Below, piece by piece: positions 6,969-16,070 of a stretch of DNA of 36,520 bases. A program made the position numbers and the translations under genes. The stretch is taken from NCBI GenBank assembly GCA_945901565.1, contig CAMDLG010000005.1:1-36520 (forward strand), read 5' to 3'. The stretch comes from Bifidobacterium breve. Lineage in GTDB: Bacteria; Actinomycetota; Thermoleophilia; Solirubrobacterales; Solirubrobacteraceae. Positions within the stretch are counted from its first letter, which is position 1, and each line of letters starts with the position of its first letter. The notes below the pieces were generated by a model. That model saw nothing but the letters and a program-made list of their open reading frames with translations, ran no database searches and was not told the origin of the DNA.

Positions 6969-9073
6969 CCCCAGGTCGAAGTGTGGCAAGGTACACCGAC
7001 TGGGCAGGGATTAACTAGCGACCCGTTCGACTTGAGGAAGTCAGACTTCTGCTGGCGCGCGTCCGGCGATGACCGAGGCCGGCCGTGGGGATCGATTCCC
7101 AGCGTCGGCGTGATGCTCTCGATCGGCGCTGGCGGGTTACCAAGGCCGCCAGCTGCGTCAAACAGCTTCTCGGTTTGGCAGTCCTCGTAGAACCCGTCAA
7201 TGCGGCACGGCCCCGAATCCCAAATAACGATCCCTGACCCCTTCGCATTGGCGCTAGTCGTTGCCGGGATACTCCAGAGCGGCTGGACGTCAAACGAGCG
7301 CCCAGGTTCGTAGACCGGGAAGCGGCCCGACGCCCCGATCGTGCGGGCGGCGTTCTCGGCCGACACTTGAGCGACCTGATGGTCGCCGAGCGCCACGTGC
7401 ATCAGCACTTGGTGCTTGGGGGTTCCCTTCAGCGGATCGTTCGTGATGTGGTGGGCGTAGCCGTTGGTCTCGCCGCGATCCCAGAGCGTCTGGATCATTG
7501 TCAGCAGAATTGTCCGCTCGAGACGGCTGGTGTAGGCCGGCTTGAAGATCGCTTCGTAGGCTTTAAAGTCGGTGCTACGCGGCAACAGGACGCTGTAGTT
7601 CATGCCAACAACGCCGAGCACGGCGCGCTTGAAGTCTGGCGAAAGGGCGGCCAATGCGCCGCCCAAGATGCCACCCTGGCTGTTGCTGTCGTAGAACAGC
7701 TCGCGCTTATCGATCACCGATGCCCCGGAGCCGTTCTTGAACTGCGCGGCGGCTGGGAAGCCGCCAGCGTTGATCATCAGGCGGCCGAGGTAAAGCTCGT
7801 TCAGCAGGCCCTGCTGAAGCCGATCGGCCATTGAGCTGAAGTTCGACATGTCCTTGAGCAGTCGGATCGCATTGAAGAGGTCGCCGTCCGACATCCCGAT
7901 CTCTGGCGTCGCGCAGAACATCATGTTGTGCTCGCTGGCCATGTCATCAACGTTGCCGGCGTCGATCTCGTCCGGTGATCCGAGCAGGCCGTGGCCATAG
8001 AGCGACGGGCGCGCTGGGGTGGTTAGCGCGGTTCGCGGAATACGGCAGATGAATAGCGCCTGCATCGTCCCCTGTTGGATCGGGAGCGAGTCGAACTTGC
8101 CCTTCTTTGACTTTGCGTATGTCATCACGCCGCCGGGCTTGCATCCGTTCGTCAGGAAGCAGGGCACAGTCACGTGACCGGTGATCTGACGAGCAATCCT
8201 AGGGTTCTGCTCCGCGGTGAAGGGTTCAACCTTGTCGATCTTGTACGTAGGTGCCTTACCGGCGACCTTGCTGTCGGCAAGATTCTTGTCGCCAAGCGTG
8301 GCGAACGACTTGTTGCGCATCTCAAGCGCGCGTTCACTGAGGTTGCGCTCGCTGGCAACTGTGAAGTCCCAGGTCAAATAGAGCGAAGTACGGTCGATAT
8401 TGGCGCTCTTCAGCGTCTTGAAGATGCTGTCGTAGGCGGCCTTGCGGTCGCTGACCGAGGCGATCGGACGGCCGTCACGCAGCGATGCGAAGGCGGCGCC
8501 GGCAGGGATCGTTGTGTTTGCGGCGTTCTTCAGGTTGCGCAGAATGACGATGTAGCGGTGCCCTTCGGTGAAGTTACGAGCGGGGTGGATCATCAGCACC
8601 TTGCCGTTGTTCTCGGCGATTGCGTCGGCGTTCGTATCCAGCTCCGCCCAGATCGGTTGACGCTTCAAGGTCTTCGCGTCAAGCACGATGATCGGCGCGT
8701 TGGTAGCCGAGTACTTAGCGAGGTCGTTGATCGGGACGGCGCCGGTGTTCGCCATGTCGAGCCCGGGGACGAAGGTAAGGATGTTGGTCCCAGGGCTGAA
8801 GCCGTCGTTGCGATTTAGCTCAGGTGGAAATCCTGGCACTGGCTTGAGCGGCGCTTTGGGGGCGTTCAGAGGGAACTGCGATGCCTTGAAGTTGAGGCGA
8901 AGGCCGGTATCGGACCCCTTCTGCTTGACGGTGTGGAAGTTGCTCGGCCATGGAAGCAGGCAGGATCGCGTGTCGAGAGGGTCGCAGCCTGTCGCGGCAG
9001 CGGCGCTCGCCGCTGGGATGAGCGCCAGCACTACGAGTAGTCCGGCACCAAGTGAAACGCGACTCTTAAGCAT
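6953..9073 (-). CDS. Secreted alpha/beta-hydrolase-like protein
   Basis: About 706 residues from the ATG at 9073, preferred over the track's upstream start because GGGAG lies just upstream and a clean signal peptide follows (MLKSRVSLGAGLLVVLALIPAASA). The mature part begins CDPLDTRSCLLPWPSNF and contains RNDGFSPG and a repeated 'TEGHRYIVILRNL' style found in large secreted actinobacterial hydrolases. Later there are YGHGLLGS, a nucleophile-elbow-like FYDSNSQGGILGG (Ser in SNSQG) and LGDHQV near the C-terminus that may supply the acid or His. These support a lipase/esterase-like fold, but the substrate is unknown and I do not recognise a named family with certainty. Overlaps the ClC gene tail to tail. 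Confidence 0.72.
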   Translation of the reverse strand: MLKSRVSLGAGLLVVLALIPAASAAAATGCDPLDTRSCLLPWPSNFHTVKQKGSDTGLRLNFKASQFPLNAPKAPLKPVPGFPPELNRNDGFSPGTNILTFVPGLDMANTGAVPINDLAKYSATNAPIIVLDAKTLKRQPIWAELDTNADAIAENNGKVLMIHPARNFTEGHRYIVILRNLKNAANTTIPAGAAFASLRDGRPIASVSDRKAAYDSIFKTLKSANIDRTSLYLTWDFTVASERNLSERALEMRNKSFATLGDKNLADSKVAGKAPTYKIDKVEPFTAEQNPRIARQITGHVTVPCFLTNGCKPGGVMTYAKSKKGKFDSLPIQQGTMQALFICRIPRTALTTPARPSLYGHGLLGSPDEIDAGNVDDMASEHNMMFCATPEIGMSDGDLFNAIRLLKDMSNFSSMADRLQQGLLNELYLGRLMINAGGFPAAAQFKNGSGASVIDKRELFYDSNSQGGILGGALAALSPDFKRAVLGVVGMNYSVLLPRSTDFKAYEAIFKPAYTSRLERTILLTMIQTLWDRGETNGYAHHITNDPLKGTPKHQVLMHVALGDHQVAQVSAENAARTIGASGRFPVYEPGRSFDVQPLWSIPATTSANAKGSGIVIWDSGPCRIDGFYEDCQTEKLFDAAGGLGNPPAPIESITPTLGIDPHGRPRSSPDARQQKSDFLKSNGSLVNPCPVGVPCHTSTWGYFIG

Positions 9074-9198
9074 CTTCTCTCCCAAGTAGATGTCGACGAT
9101 GACCGCCGAGCGACTTTGAAAACTACCACGCGCGGGCGCACTGCATGACCAGTCACTTGGGTGCAAGCTTTTCCGATCTACTGGCGGAGTGGTAGAAG

Positions 9199-10032
9199 TT
9201 GCGGGTGCGACTGACCGCCCGACGCCGAGATGCCGACCCCGATCGCCCCGACGGCCTTCTCCTTTTCCTCGATGATCCAGTCACAGGACTGCTGCCCTGG
9301 TTCGCGATCTCATTTCTCGTAGGCCCGCTCAGCTTCTTCGCCGCGTCAGTTGTGGCCCTGCTTCTCTCCGCTGCGCTCGTCACCGCTTCAAAGCTGCGCG
9401 GCGAGGAGATGAAGATGCTCGAGCTAGTCGACTTAGTCTTCTTTGCAGCCCTGACAATCGTCGCAGCTTTAGCCGGGCCATCGCTGATCAGCTGGCTCAA
9501 CGATCATGCCGATGAGGTGGCAAATGTTGCAGTAGCGCTTTTGGCCATTGGCTCGCTGGCGATCGGGCGGCCATTCACCTCGCAGTACACGATAAATCGC
9601 TTCCCGAATGGCAGCGCGAAGCTGCTCGCGCACCTCGACCGCGTGGGGACGTTGATCTGGGCGGTGGCGCTGACGTTCGCCGCCCTAGCCGGTGGCTATG
9701 GCGAGTTCGTACTGCCCGATCTAGCGACAAACCTCTGGACCGGCTGGATCCTGCAGACGGCGCCGCTGATCGTGGCCTTCAACTTGACGATCTGGATCGA
9801 CCGCAGGGCGCTCGCTCGCGAAGCCGGTGAGCCGCCTTTTCCACACATCTGGGCCCTGCTACGCGACATCAGCTTCTGGTTTATCCCGAGTGGTGCACTT
9901 TCGTTGATCTTCCAAAGCGCCCCGGATTGGTTCGGTTGGCTGCTGGTGGCGATAGGGGTCGTACTGACGATCACCTTCTGGGCGCTTCAGGTGCGCGAGG
10001 ACGGGCGGCTGCGAATCGTGGCACCGCACTGA
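9199..10032 (+). CDS. Multi-pass membrane protein of unknown function
   Basis: A 277-residue protein with about seven hydrophobic segments spread over its whole length (for example LLPWFAISFLVGPLSFFAASVVALLL and WGLL-type helices near the C-terminus). I recognise no family. TTG at 9199 is the track's start; GTG at 9205 is equally possible. GGAG at 9185 is rather far upstream for either. It ends 28 bases before the disrupted sulfotransferase and may share a transcript with it and the exporter. No catalytic motif is visible. Confidence 0.65.
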   Translation: MRVRLTARRRDADPDRPDGLLLFLDDPVTGLLPWFAISFLVGPLSFFAASVVALLLSAALVTASKLRGEEMKMLELVDLVFFAALTIVAALAGPSLISWLNDHADEVANVAVALLAIGSLAIGRPFTSQYTINRFPNGSAKLLAHLDRVGTLIWAVALTFAALAGGYGEFVLPDLATNLWTGWILQTAPLIVAFNLTIWIDRRALAREAGEPPFPHIWALLRDISFWFIPSGALSLIFQSAPDWFGWLLVAIGVVLTITFWALQVREDGRLRIVAPH

Positions 10033-10060
10033 GCCGTCGCCAACTAAGCTTCGCCGCCGT

Positions 10061-10936
10061 ATGGCATCCCTTGATTTGACTTGGATTTTCGGCTCGTCAC
10101 GCAGCGGCTCCTCTTGGCTGCTGCGGATGCTGCGTCGCCACCCCGACGTCGTCGGTGTTGACGAAACTGGGCTGGGCCACCACTGAGGGCTCTGGCGGCC
10201 AATCGCGCTCGCTTGGCAGACTCCGCAGCCTCCGCCGCTAACGACCTTCATGGCCGTCAAGCAAGATCGCGAGGATTACTTCTTCAACGAGCGCTACGCG
10301 GACTCGTGGCGGCCAGCGTTGGCAGAGTTTTTCAAGTCACGGCTCGGCGCGCAGCTCGACGATTGTCAGCCCAATTGGCGAGACCCCGCGACCCGCGTTG
10401 TGATCAAGGAGCCGGGCGGCTCGCAGATGGCAGCCGAGCTGTTGGCGCTGGAGCCAAGTGCTCGATTGATCTTCCTCTTGCGTGATGGCCGTGATGTTGT
10501 GGACTCGTGGCTCGACGCGTATACCGACGGGAGCTGGGCGTCGCAGGACGGTGCCTATTCGGTCACGCCGGAGGCCCGTCTCGCCTTCGTCCGTTGGCAG
10601 GCGGCCGTCTGGAGGTACCGCACCGAGGTTGTGGCGGCGGCCTACCAGGCACACGATCCGCAGCGCCGCGCGATGGTCCGTTACGAAGAGCTCCTCGCTG
10701 AGCCACTGGTCGTTATCTCGGGGCTGCTCGAAATGCTCGGCCTAGCGAATGATCCCGAGCTTGTTGAAGGGATCGTTAGCGCTGAAGCCCTCGAAAATGT
10801 TCCCGACGAACAGAAGGGCGCCGGCAAGGAAATCCGCCGCGCGAAGCCGGGAGGATGGCGTGAGCACTTCAGCGACGACGAGCTGGCAGCAGTCAACGCT
10901 GAGATCGGCGCTAGTCTGCGGGCATATGGCTACTGA
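10061..10936 (+). pseudogene. Sulfotransferase interrupted by an in-frame TGA
   Basis: The ORF track lists only 10250-10936. Reading from ATG 10061 in that same frame gives TWIFGSSRSGSSWLLRML, a textbook 5'-phosphosulfate-binding loop of PAPS-dependent sulfotransferases, then DETGLGHH and a TGA at 10184-10186. The frame continues without another stop (GLWRPIALAW...) into the listed ORF, which carries the 3'-phosphate-binding stretch LIFLLRDGRDVVDSW and the C-terminal AKPGGWREHF. So one gene of about 291 codons is broken by a single nonsense codon, not a frameshift. The downstream fragment alone lacks the donor loop and should be inactive. A sequencing error or very recent inactivation is likely, since the rest is intact. 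Overlaps the exporter start by 11 bases. Confidence 0.82.
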
Positions 10937-12338
10937 GGCGGCTTCGCAGCCCGGCGGCGACAATCCCGGGCTGCTCTCCAAGAAAGGCTGGAAGGTTTCG
11001 ATCTTCGTCTTGGCGATGGCGAGCCTCGTCACTGCCATCGACCTGACGATTATCTCGGTCGCGCTCCCAACCGTCGAGCAGGACTTGGTCCTCAGTCCAT
11101 CGCAGGGGCAGTGGGTCGTCAACGCTTACCTGATCTCGTTCACCGTGCTGCTGATCCCGGGCGGGATGCTTGGCGACCGCATCGGTCAGATCCGGGGAAT
11201 GAACCTTGGCCTCATTATCTTCTCGATCGGCTCGCTGATGTGCGGCGCTGCCGCAGACGAGAAGCTGATCATCGCCGGCCGCGCGGTTCAGGGCCTCGGC
11301 GCCGCAATCCTGATGCCCTGCATTCAGGCGCTCGTCACGCGCGTGGCGCCGAAGGGCAAGACCGGTACCGCGTTTGGAATCTATGCCGCCGTCAGCGCGA
11401 TCGGCTTGGCCGTCGGGCCGCTGCTTGGCGGCGTGCTGGTCGACTTCGTTGACTGGCGCTGGATCTTCTACATCAACCCCCTGATCCTGCTGCCGCTGCT
11501 GGTTCTGATCCGCATGTATCTGCGCGAGGCCGGGGAGGGCATCGACAAGGAGAAGCGGCGCCTCGTCACGATGGAGATGTTGCGCCGCCCGTCGCTGCGA
11601 TCGGGCCTCTGGTTGATCTTCTTTGTTCGGCTGCCGCTTATCTGGATCTTCGTCTACTCGGGGATCTACTTCCAGAGCGTGTTGGGTTACAGCCCGTTCG
11701 TCGCCGGCCTGGCAATGCTGCCGGGGATCGCCGGGATCGCAATTGGAGGTCTCGTCGCTGGGCGCATGAAGGACAAGATCGGTTGGCGGATGCCCACCGT
11801 CCTAGGCTTCCTCGGCGTCGCCGGTTGCCTGATTCTTCTCGGCTTCGCGCTCGCTTGGGAGAGCTACCTAGCGATCGTCATTCCAATGTTCATTCTCGGG
11901 GTCGCCGTCAACATGGCGACGACCCCGGTCAACGTGCAGGCGATCACCGACGCCGACGAGCTCGAGCGTGGGATGATCTCGGGGACAATGACGGTCGCCT
12001 CGCAGTCCGGCAACACGATTGGGTCGATGATTCTGGGTGGCCTCACTAACTCGCTCGCTCTTGCGGGGATCACTGCAACTGCTGGCTACTCGGCGACTCA
12101 AATCTATGCCGAGGTTCAGCACCCCTCAGACTCAACGACGCTGCCGCAGGCTGCACTCGATGTTGGTCAGGCAGCCCTCTCCCAAGGGATGTCGACCGCC
12201 TCGTTCATCGGTGCCGGCATCATCCTTCTCGCGCTGGTGCTGGCCTGGGCGATGCGGATGTTCAAGGATCCGGGCAAGCCGCCTGCGCACAAGCGCAAGG
12301 AAGCAGGCGAATCCGCAGCAGAGCCCGCAGGGGCCTAG
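10926..12338 (+). CDS. MFS exporter, DHA2 (EmrB/QacA) family
   Basis: About 470 residues from the ATG at 10926. The track's start at 10749 lies inside the sulfotransferase gene and gives a non-membrane leader, so it is rejected. The core starts WKVSIFVLAMASLVTAIDLTII. Motif A is GGMLGDRIGQ, and motif C-like GLAVGPLLGG precedes WRWIFYINP, all typical of proton-driven 14-helix DHA2 exporters. It starts inside the end of the sulfotransferase gene, so the two were translationally coupled. The neighbourhood suggests export of a sulfated product, but DHA2 proteins also export drugs, so the cargo is inference. Its TAG stop shares the palindrome CTAG with the convergent sulfotransferase. Confidence 0.92.
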   Translation: MATEAASQPGGDNPGLLSKKGWKVSIFVLAMASLVTAIDLTIISVALPTVEQDLVLSPSQGQWVVNAYLISFTVLLIPGGMLGDRIGQIRGMNLGLIIFSIGSLMCGAAADEKLIIAGRAVQGLGAAILMPCIQALVTRVAPKGKTGTAFGIYAAVSAIGLAVGPLLGGVLVDFVDWRWIFYINPLILLPLLVLIRMYLREAGEGIDKEKRRLVTMEMLRRPSLRSGLWLIFFVRLPLIWIFVYSGIYFQSVLGYSPFVAGLAMLPGIAGIAIGGLVAGRMKDKIGWRMPTVLGFLGVAGCLILLGFALAWESYLAIVIPMFILGVAVNMATTPVNVQAITDADELERGMISGTMTVASQSGNTIGSMILGGLTNSLALAGITATAGYSATQIYAEVQHPSDSTTLPQAALDVGQAALSQGMSTASFIGAGIILLALVLAWAMRMFKDPGKPPAHKRKEAGESAAEPAGA

Positions 12339-13135
12339 GCGGTTTCGACCTGAGGGACGATTGAGTAGCGCTCAAGCAGCGCTGAGGCGGAGTCCGACTG
12401 GGCGAAGGAGCCCATCAGGTAGTCGACCGTCTCCGGACTGAGCTCCTCACGCCAGCCTCCTACGCGCGCCTTGCGTACGCGCATTGCCTGAGGGTCGTTG
12501 CGGTCGTAGTCGTTCGGCGCGCCGACACCGCTTCTGCGCTCAACTTCGCGCATCCGGTCGACGCTGCTGATCTCCAACGCCTGCTCCATCTGCGCGGAAG
12601 TCGCGTCGATCCCGAGTTGGGCGACGATCCGGCTGAACGGCTCAAGCGGTTCGCTGCGCAAGTGTTCGTAGGTGACGGAGACGACGTTGGGGTCTTCCGC
12701 ATGGGGCTCCCAGGAAGCGAAGTGTTCGACCAGCGCGGGGACGCCGTACAGGGGGTCGCGGGCGAACTGGTCAATGTCGTCCTTGAACTCTCCCGCGTGG
12801 CGGGACATGTGGTAGTAGTGCGAGACGAGAGAGTCGGCCGGACTGCGCATCAGCAGCACCACCGGCGTCGTCGCGAAGCGCTCGTCCCACGCGAGGTGGC
12901 TCATCGCTGCAAACGGCACGTCGCTGCGCTCAGCGAAGCGGTAAGCGTCGAGCGTCTTCCATGGCTGGGTTTGCTTACGGCCGTCGTCGTTTGGAATCAG
13001 CCCGAACATGTTCTCCATGTCGAGGTCCAGCCCCAGGCCGTAGACCTCATCCATCAGGTTGGAGAGCGCAAAGCGCATCCAAGTGCGACCGCTCTTGGGA
13101 TAAGAACAGAGATATGCGTCAACCGCGGGTGCCAT
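12335..13135 (-). CDS. PAPS-dependent sulfotransferase
   Basis: About 266 residues from the ATG at 13135; the track's start at 13213 adds an Arg-rich, fold-less leader. Residues 11-19, SYPKSGRTW, are the 5'-phosphosulfate-binding loop. PVVLLMRSPADSLVSHYYH is the 3'-phosphate-binding region, and RKARVGGWREEL near the C-terminus is the third PAPS-contacting segment. It should transfer sulfate from PAPS to a hydroxyl or amine acceptor that cannot be identified. It faces cysD divergently across a 107-bp gap, which fits a shared role with PAPS synthesis. Intact, unlike the upstream paralogue. Confidence 0.9.
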   Translation of the reverse strand: MAPAVDAYLCSYPKSGRTWMRFALSNLMDEVYGLGLDLDMENMFGLIPNDDGRKQTQPWKTLDAYRFAERSDVPFAAMSHLAWDERFATTPVVLLMRSPADSLVSHYYHMSRHAGEFKDDIDQFARDPLYGVPALVEHFASWEPHAEDPNVVSVTYEHLRSEPLEPFSRIVAQLGIDATSAQMEQALEISSVDRMREVERRSGVGAPNDYDRNDPQAMRVRKARVGGWREELSPETVDYLMGSFAQSDSASALLERYSIVPQVETA

Positions 13136-13206
13136 AGCGCCGATCCTAGCGCGAGATCGATGCGGTGGCAGCCGCCGCGCCGCCCGGGTAGACTGCGCGC
13201 ACGCCG

Positions 13207-13249
13207 GTCTCATACAGGGGTTCCGGCGCCCATCTACTGACTATGAGAC
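13207..13249 (+). promoter_or_regulatory. Inverted repeat enclosing the cysD start codon
   Basis: GTCTCAT at 13207-13213 is complementary to ATGAGAC at 13243-13249, so a transcript starting upstream could fold the cysD ATG into a 7-bp stem with a 29-base loop. The loop holds a smaller GGGG/GCCC pairing. No ribosome binding site is visible in the usual place. It may control translation, or be chance. Confidence 0.25.
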
Positions 13250-14148
13250 GAGAGCTAGATCGCATCGCCCTGCTGGAAGCCGAGGCGATCACAATCATGC
13301 GGGAAGTCGCCGCCGAGCTTGAACGCCCGGTGCTGCTCTTCTCGGGCGGCAAGGACTCGCTTGTGCTGCTGCGGATTGCTGAAAAGGCGTTTCGGCCTGG
13401 CCGCTTCCCGTTCCCGGTGATGCACGTTGACACGGGCCACAACTTCCCCGAGGTGATCAGCTACCGCGACGAACTGATCGAGAGCCTCGGCGAGCGGCTG
13501 ATCGTTGCCTCGGTCGAGGATTCGATCGCCGCTGGCCGAGTAGTCGACGAGACCGGCCCGGGCGCATCGCGCAACCGCTTGCAGACTGTCACGCTGCTCG
13601 ATGCACTCGCCGAACACCGCTTCGATTCCGCGATTGGCGGGGCGCGCCGCGACGAAGAGCGCGCCCGCGCAAAGGAGCGCGTCTTCTCGTTCCGTGACCG
13701 CAACGGGCAGTGGGAACCTCGGTTGCAACGGCCGGAGCTTTGGAGCCTTTACAACGGGCGGATTCGCAAAGGCGAGAGCATTCGCGCCTTCCCAATCTCA
13801 AACTGGACCGAGCTCGACGTATGGCGTTACATCGAGGCCGAGGGGCTGCCGCTGCCGTCGATCTACTTCGCCCACACACGCGAGGTGGTCGAGCGCGACG
13901 GGATGCTGCTTGCAGCCTCCGAGTACCTCGAGCTGTTCGAGGGAGAGGTGCCGTTTGAGGCGAGCGTCCGCTACCGCACCGTCGGCGACATGACCTGCAC
14001 CGGCGCGGTCGAGTCAATCGCTGCCACGATCCCCGAGGTCGTCGCCGAGATCTCCGCCTCAACGAAGACCGAGCGCGGCGAGACGCGGGCCGATGACCGT
14101 GCCACCGAGGCTGCGATGGAAGATCGCAAGAGGACCGGGTACTTCTAA
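13243..14148 (+). CDS. cysD: Sulfate adenylyltransferase subunit 2
   Basis: This is the catalytic ATP-pyrophosphatase subunit of heterodimeric ATP sulfurylase, which turns sulfate and ATP into adenosine 5'-phosphosulfate. It is 301 residues, the normal length. SGGKDS (34-39) is the PP-loop, and MHVDTGHNFPEV, GGARRDEERARAKER and the C-terminal RTGYF are CysD signatures. It is followed without a gap by cysNC (TAATG, one shared base), so the subunits are coupled. No cysH or sulfite reductase is adjacent, which points towards PAPS for sulfation as well as or instead of cysteine synthesis. Confidence 0.95.
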   Translation: MRRELDRIALLEAEAITIMREVAAELERPVLLFSGGKDSLVLLRIAEKAFRPGRFPFPVMHVDTGHNFPEVISYRDELIESLGERLIVASVEDSIAAGRVVDETGPGASRNRLQTVTLLDALAEHRFDSAIGGARRDEERARAKERVFSFRDRNGQWEPRLQRPELWSLYNGRIRKGESIRAFPISNWTELDVWRYIEAEGLPLPSIYFAHTREVVERDGMLLAASEYLELFEGEVPFEASVRYRTVGDMTCTGAVESIAATIPEVVAEISASTKTERGETRADDRATEAAMEDRKRTGYF

Positions 14149-16070
14149 TGGAGAGTGCGACCATTCCATCGCTTGGGACTCAGCCGGTCGAGGAGGGCGA
14201 CCTGCTGCGGCTACTGGTCGCCGGCTCCGTCGACTCCGGCAAGAGCACGCTGATCGGCCGTCTCCTCTACGACGCCAAGCTGCTGCTGTCGGACCAGATC
14301 GAGGCACTTGAGAAGACCAGCATCGACCGGGGCGAGGATGAGCTCGATCTGTCGCTGATCACGGACGGACTGCGCGCCGAGCGCGAGCAGGGAATCACGA
14401 TCGACGTTGCCTACCGCTACTTCTCTACGCCGCAACGCGCCTTCATCGTCGCTGACACGCCCGGACACGTCACTTACACGCGCAACATGGTCACCGGCGC
14501 CTCCAACAGCGACGTGGCATTGCTGCTGGTCGAAGCGCCAACCGGTGCGGTCGAGCAGTTCCGCCGCCACGCCGCGATTGTCTCGATGCTGCGAATTCCA
14601 CAGCTGATCGTCGCCGTCAACAAGATGGACCTTGTCGGCTACGCGCAGGAGCGCTTCGAGGCCGTCGTCGCCGAGCTGACTCCTTGGGTTGAGCAGCTCG
14701 AGATTCCGCAGGTCACCTTCATCCCGATCGACGCCCTTGGCGGTGCCAACGTTGTTGACCGCGCGGAATCGCTCGGCTGGTATTCGGGGTCGACCCTGCT
14801 GCACGAGCTCGAGAGCGTCTCCGTCGTCGCCGATCGCAACTTCAGCGACTACCGGTTCCCGGTTCAGAGTGTTATTCGCGGCGGAGGCGGCGAGGGGGGG
14901 AGCGCAAGGGCGCTGGCAGGCCAAGTCGCCGCGGGCATCATGCGCCCCGGCGACGAAGTTGTCGTGCTGCCGTCCGGCGAGCGCTCTCACATCGCCTCGA
15001 TCGAGACGCTCGACGGGAGGCTTGACGAGGCCTGGCCGCCGATGGCCGTTGCGGTGCGCCTCGCCGATGAGATCGACGTCAGCCGCGGCGACATGCTCTG
15101 TCAGCCCGGAAACCGGGCGAGTGTCACCGAAAACCTGACCGCGCGGGTCTGCTGGATGTCGGAGAAGCCGCTCCTCGCCGGAGCCAGACTTCTTCTCAAG
15201 CACACCACGAAGACCGTGCCCGCCCGCGTTGATCAGCTGGTCCACAGGGTTGAACTCGACACTCTTGGCGCCGAGCCGGAACCGGCTGCGCTCGAGCTGA
15301 ACGACCTGGGCGTCATTTCAGTCTCCACGACAACGCCGATCTGTGTCGATCCATACCGGGTTAACCGTCGCACCGGCGCGTTCGTTCTTATTGACGAGGC
15401 CACCGGGGACACCGTCGCGGCCGGGATGGTGCTCCACAGCGACGAGATGCGCGAACCGCGCGGCGCCACCAATGTCATCTGGCAGGACTCGCGCACGACC
15501 CGCGCGCAGCGCGTCGAGCGGCTCGGCCATGCCGGCGCCACAGTCTGGCTGACGGGCCTTCCTGGGGCCGGCAAGACGACGGTTGCCGCTGCAGTCGAGG
15601 AGCGCTTGGTCGCCTCAGGCCGGCCGGCCTATCTGCTGGACGGCGACAACCTGCGCCACGGCCTCAACAGCAACCTCGGCTTCACTGAAGCGGACCGGAC
15701 CGAGAACGTCCGCCGCACGGCGGAGTTGGCCCGGCTGTTTGCCGATGCCGGTTTCGTGGTGCTGGTCAGTGTCGTGTCGCCGGATGCGGACGCCCGTGCC
15801 GCCGCTAGGGGAATCCACGACGAACACGAGCTTCCGTTCATCGAGGTCTTTGTTGACGCGCCGTTAGAAGTCTGCGAGCAGCGCGATCCGAAGGGCCACT
15901 ACGCGCGCGCCCGCGCCGGCGAGATCGCAGGGTTCACCGGAGTGGATGCTCCGTACGACTCGCCGACTGATCCCGAGCTGACGCTTGATACAGACAGGCT
16001 TGAGCCCGGCGAGGCGGTCGCCCTTCTGGTCGACCTGATCAGTGCACGGGTCCCCGACCCGCGCGGCTAG
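14148..16070 (+). CDS. cysNC: Bifunctional sulfate adenylyltransferase subunit 1 / adenylylsulfate kinase
   Basis: A 640-residue fusion. The N-terminal about 440 residues are the regulatory GTPase CysN: P-loop GSVDSGKSTL, EQGITIDVAYRYF, DTPGH and NKMD, followed by EF-Tu-like barrels. The C-terminal part (about 455-640) is APS kinase: P-loop GLPGAGKTT at about 469-477, DGDNLRHGLNSNLGF and FVDAPLEVCEQRDPKG. Together with CysD it makes APS and phosphorylates it to PAPS, the donor for the two neighbouring sulfotransferases. The same fusion occurs in mycobacteria and in rhizobial NodQ. The stop is a CTAG palindrome shared with the convergent acyltransferase gene. Confidence 0.95.
   Translation: MESATIPSLGTQPVEEGDLLRLLVAGSVDSGKSTLIGRLLYDAKLLLSDQIEALEKTSIDRGEDELDLSLITDGLRAEREQGITIDVAYRYFSTPQRAFIVADTPGHVTYTRNMVTGASNSDVALLLVEAPTGAVEQFRRHAAIVSMLRIPQLIVAVNKMDLVGYAQERFEAVVAELTPWVEQLEIPQVTFIPIDALGGANVVDRAESLGWYSGSTLLHELESVSVVADRNFSDYRFPVQSVIRGGGGEGGSARALAGQVAAGIMRPGDEVVVLPSGERSHIASIETLDGRLDEAWPPMAVAVRLADEIDVSRGDMLCQPGNRASVTENLTARVCWMSEKPLLAGARLLLKHTTKTVPARVDQLVHRVELDTLGAEPEPAALELNDLGVISVSTTTPICVDPYRVNRRTGAFVLIDEATGDTVAAGMVLHSDEMREPRGATNVIWQDSRTTRAQRVERLGHAGATVWLTGLPGAGKTTVAAAVEERLVASGRPAYLLDGDNLRHGLNSNLGFTEADRTENVRRTAELARLFADAGFVVLVSVVSPDADARAAARGIHDEHELPFIEVFVDAPLEVCEQRDPKGHYARARAGEIAGFTGVDAPYDSPTDPELTLDTDRLEPGEAVALLVDLISARVPDPRG

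Noticed and set aside
7367-8818. Long plus-strand ORFs (155 and 214 aa) opposite the secreted hydrolase
   Set aside because: Antisense shadows typical of high-GC DNA; the minus-strand frame has a signal peptide, ribosome binding site and motifs.
10184-10186. TGA as a selenocysteine codon
   Set aside because: Sulfotransferases have no catalytic Sec at this place, the codon lies in a non-catalytic loop, and no selenocysteine genes are in the window. Kept only as a test in the findings.
10749-10925. N-terminal extension of the MFS protein in the ORF track
   Set aside because: It lies inside the sulfotransferase reading frame and reads as shadow sequence; ATG 10926 begins just before the first membrane helix.
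13136-13242. SAM-type or other known riboswitch upstream of cysD
   Set aside because: Only 107 bp and one simple inverted repeat; no conserved riboswitch core recognised.
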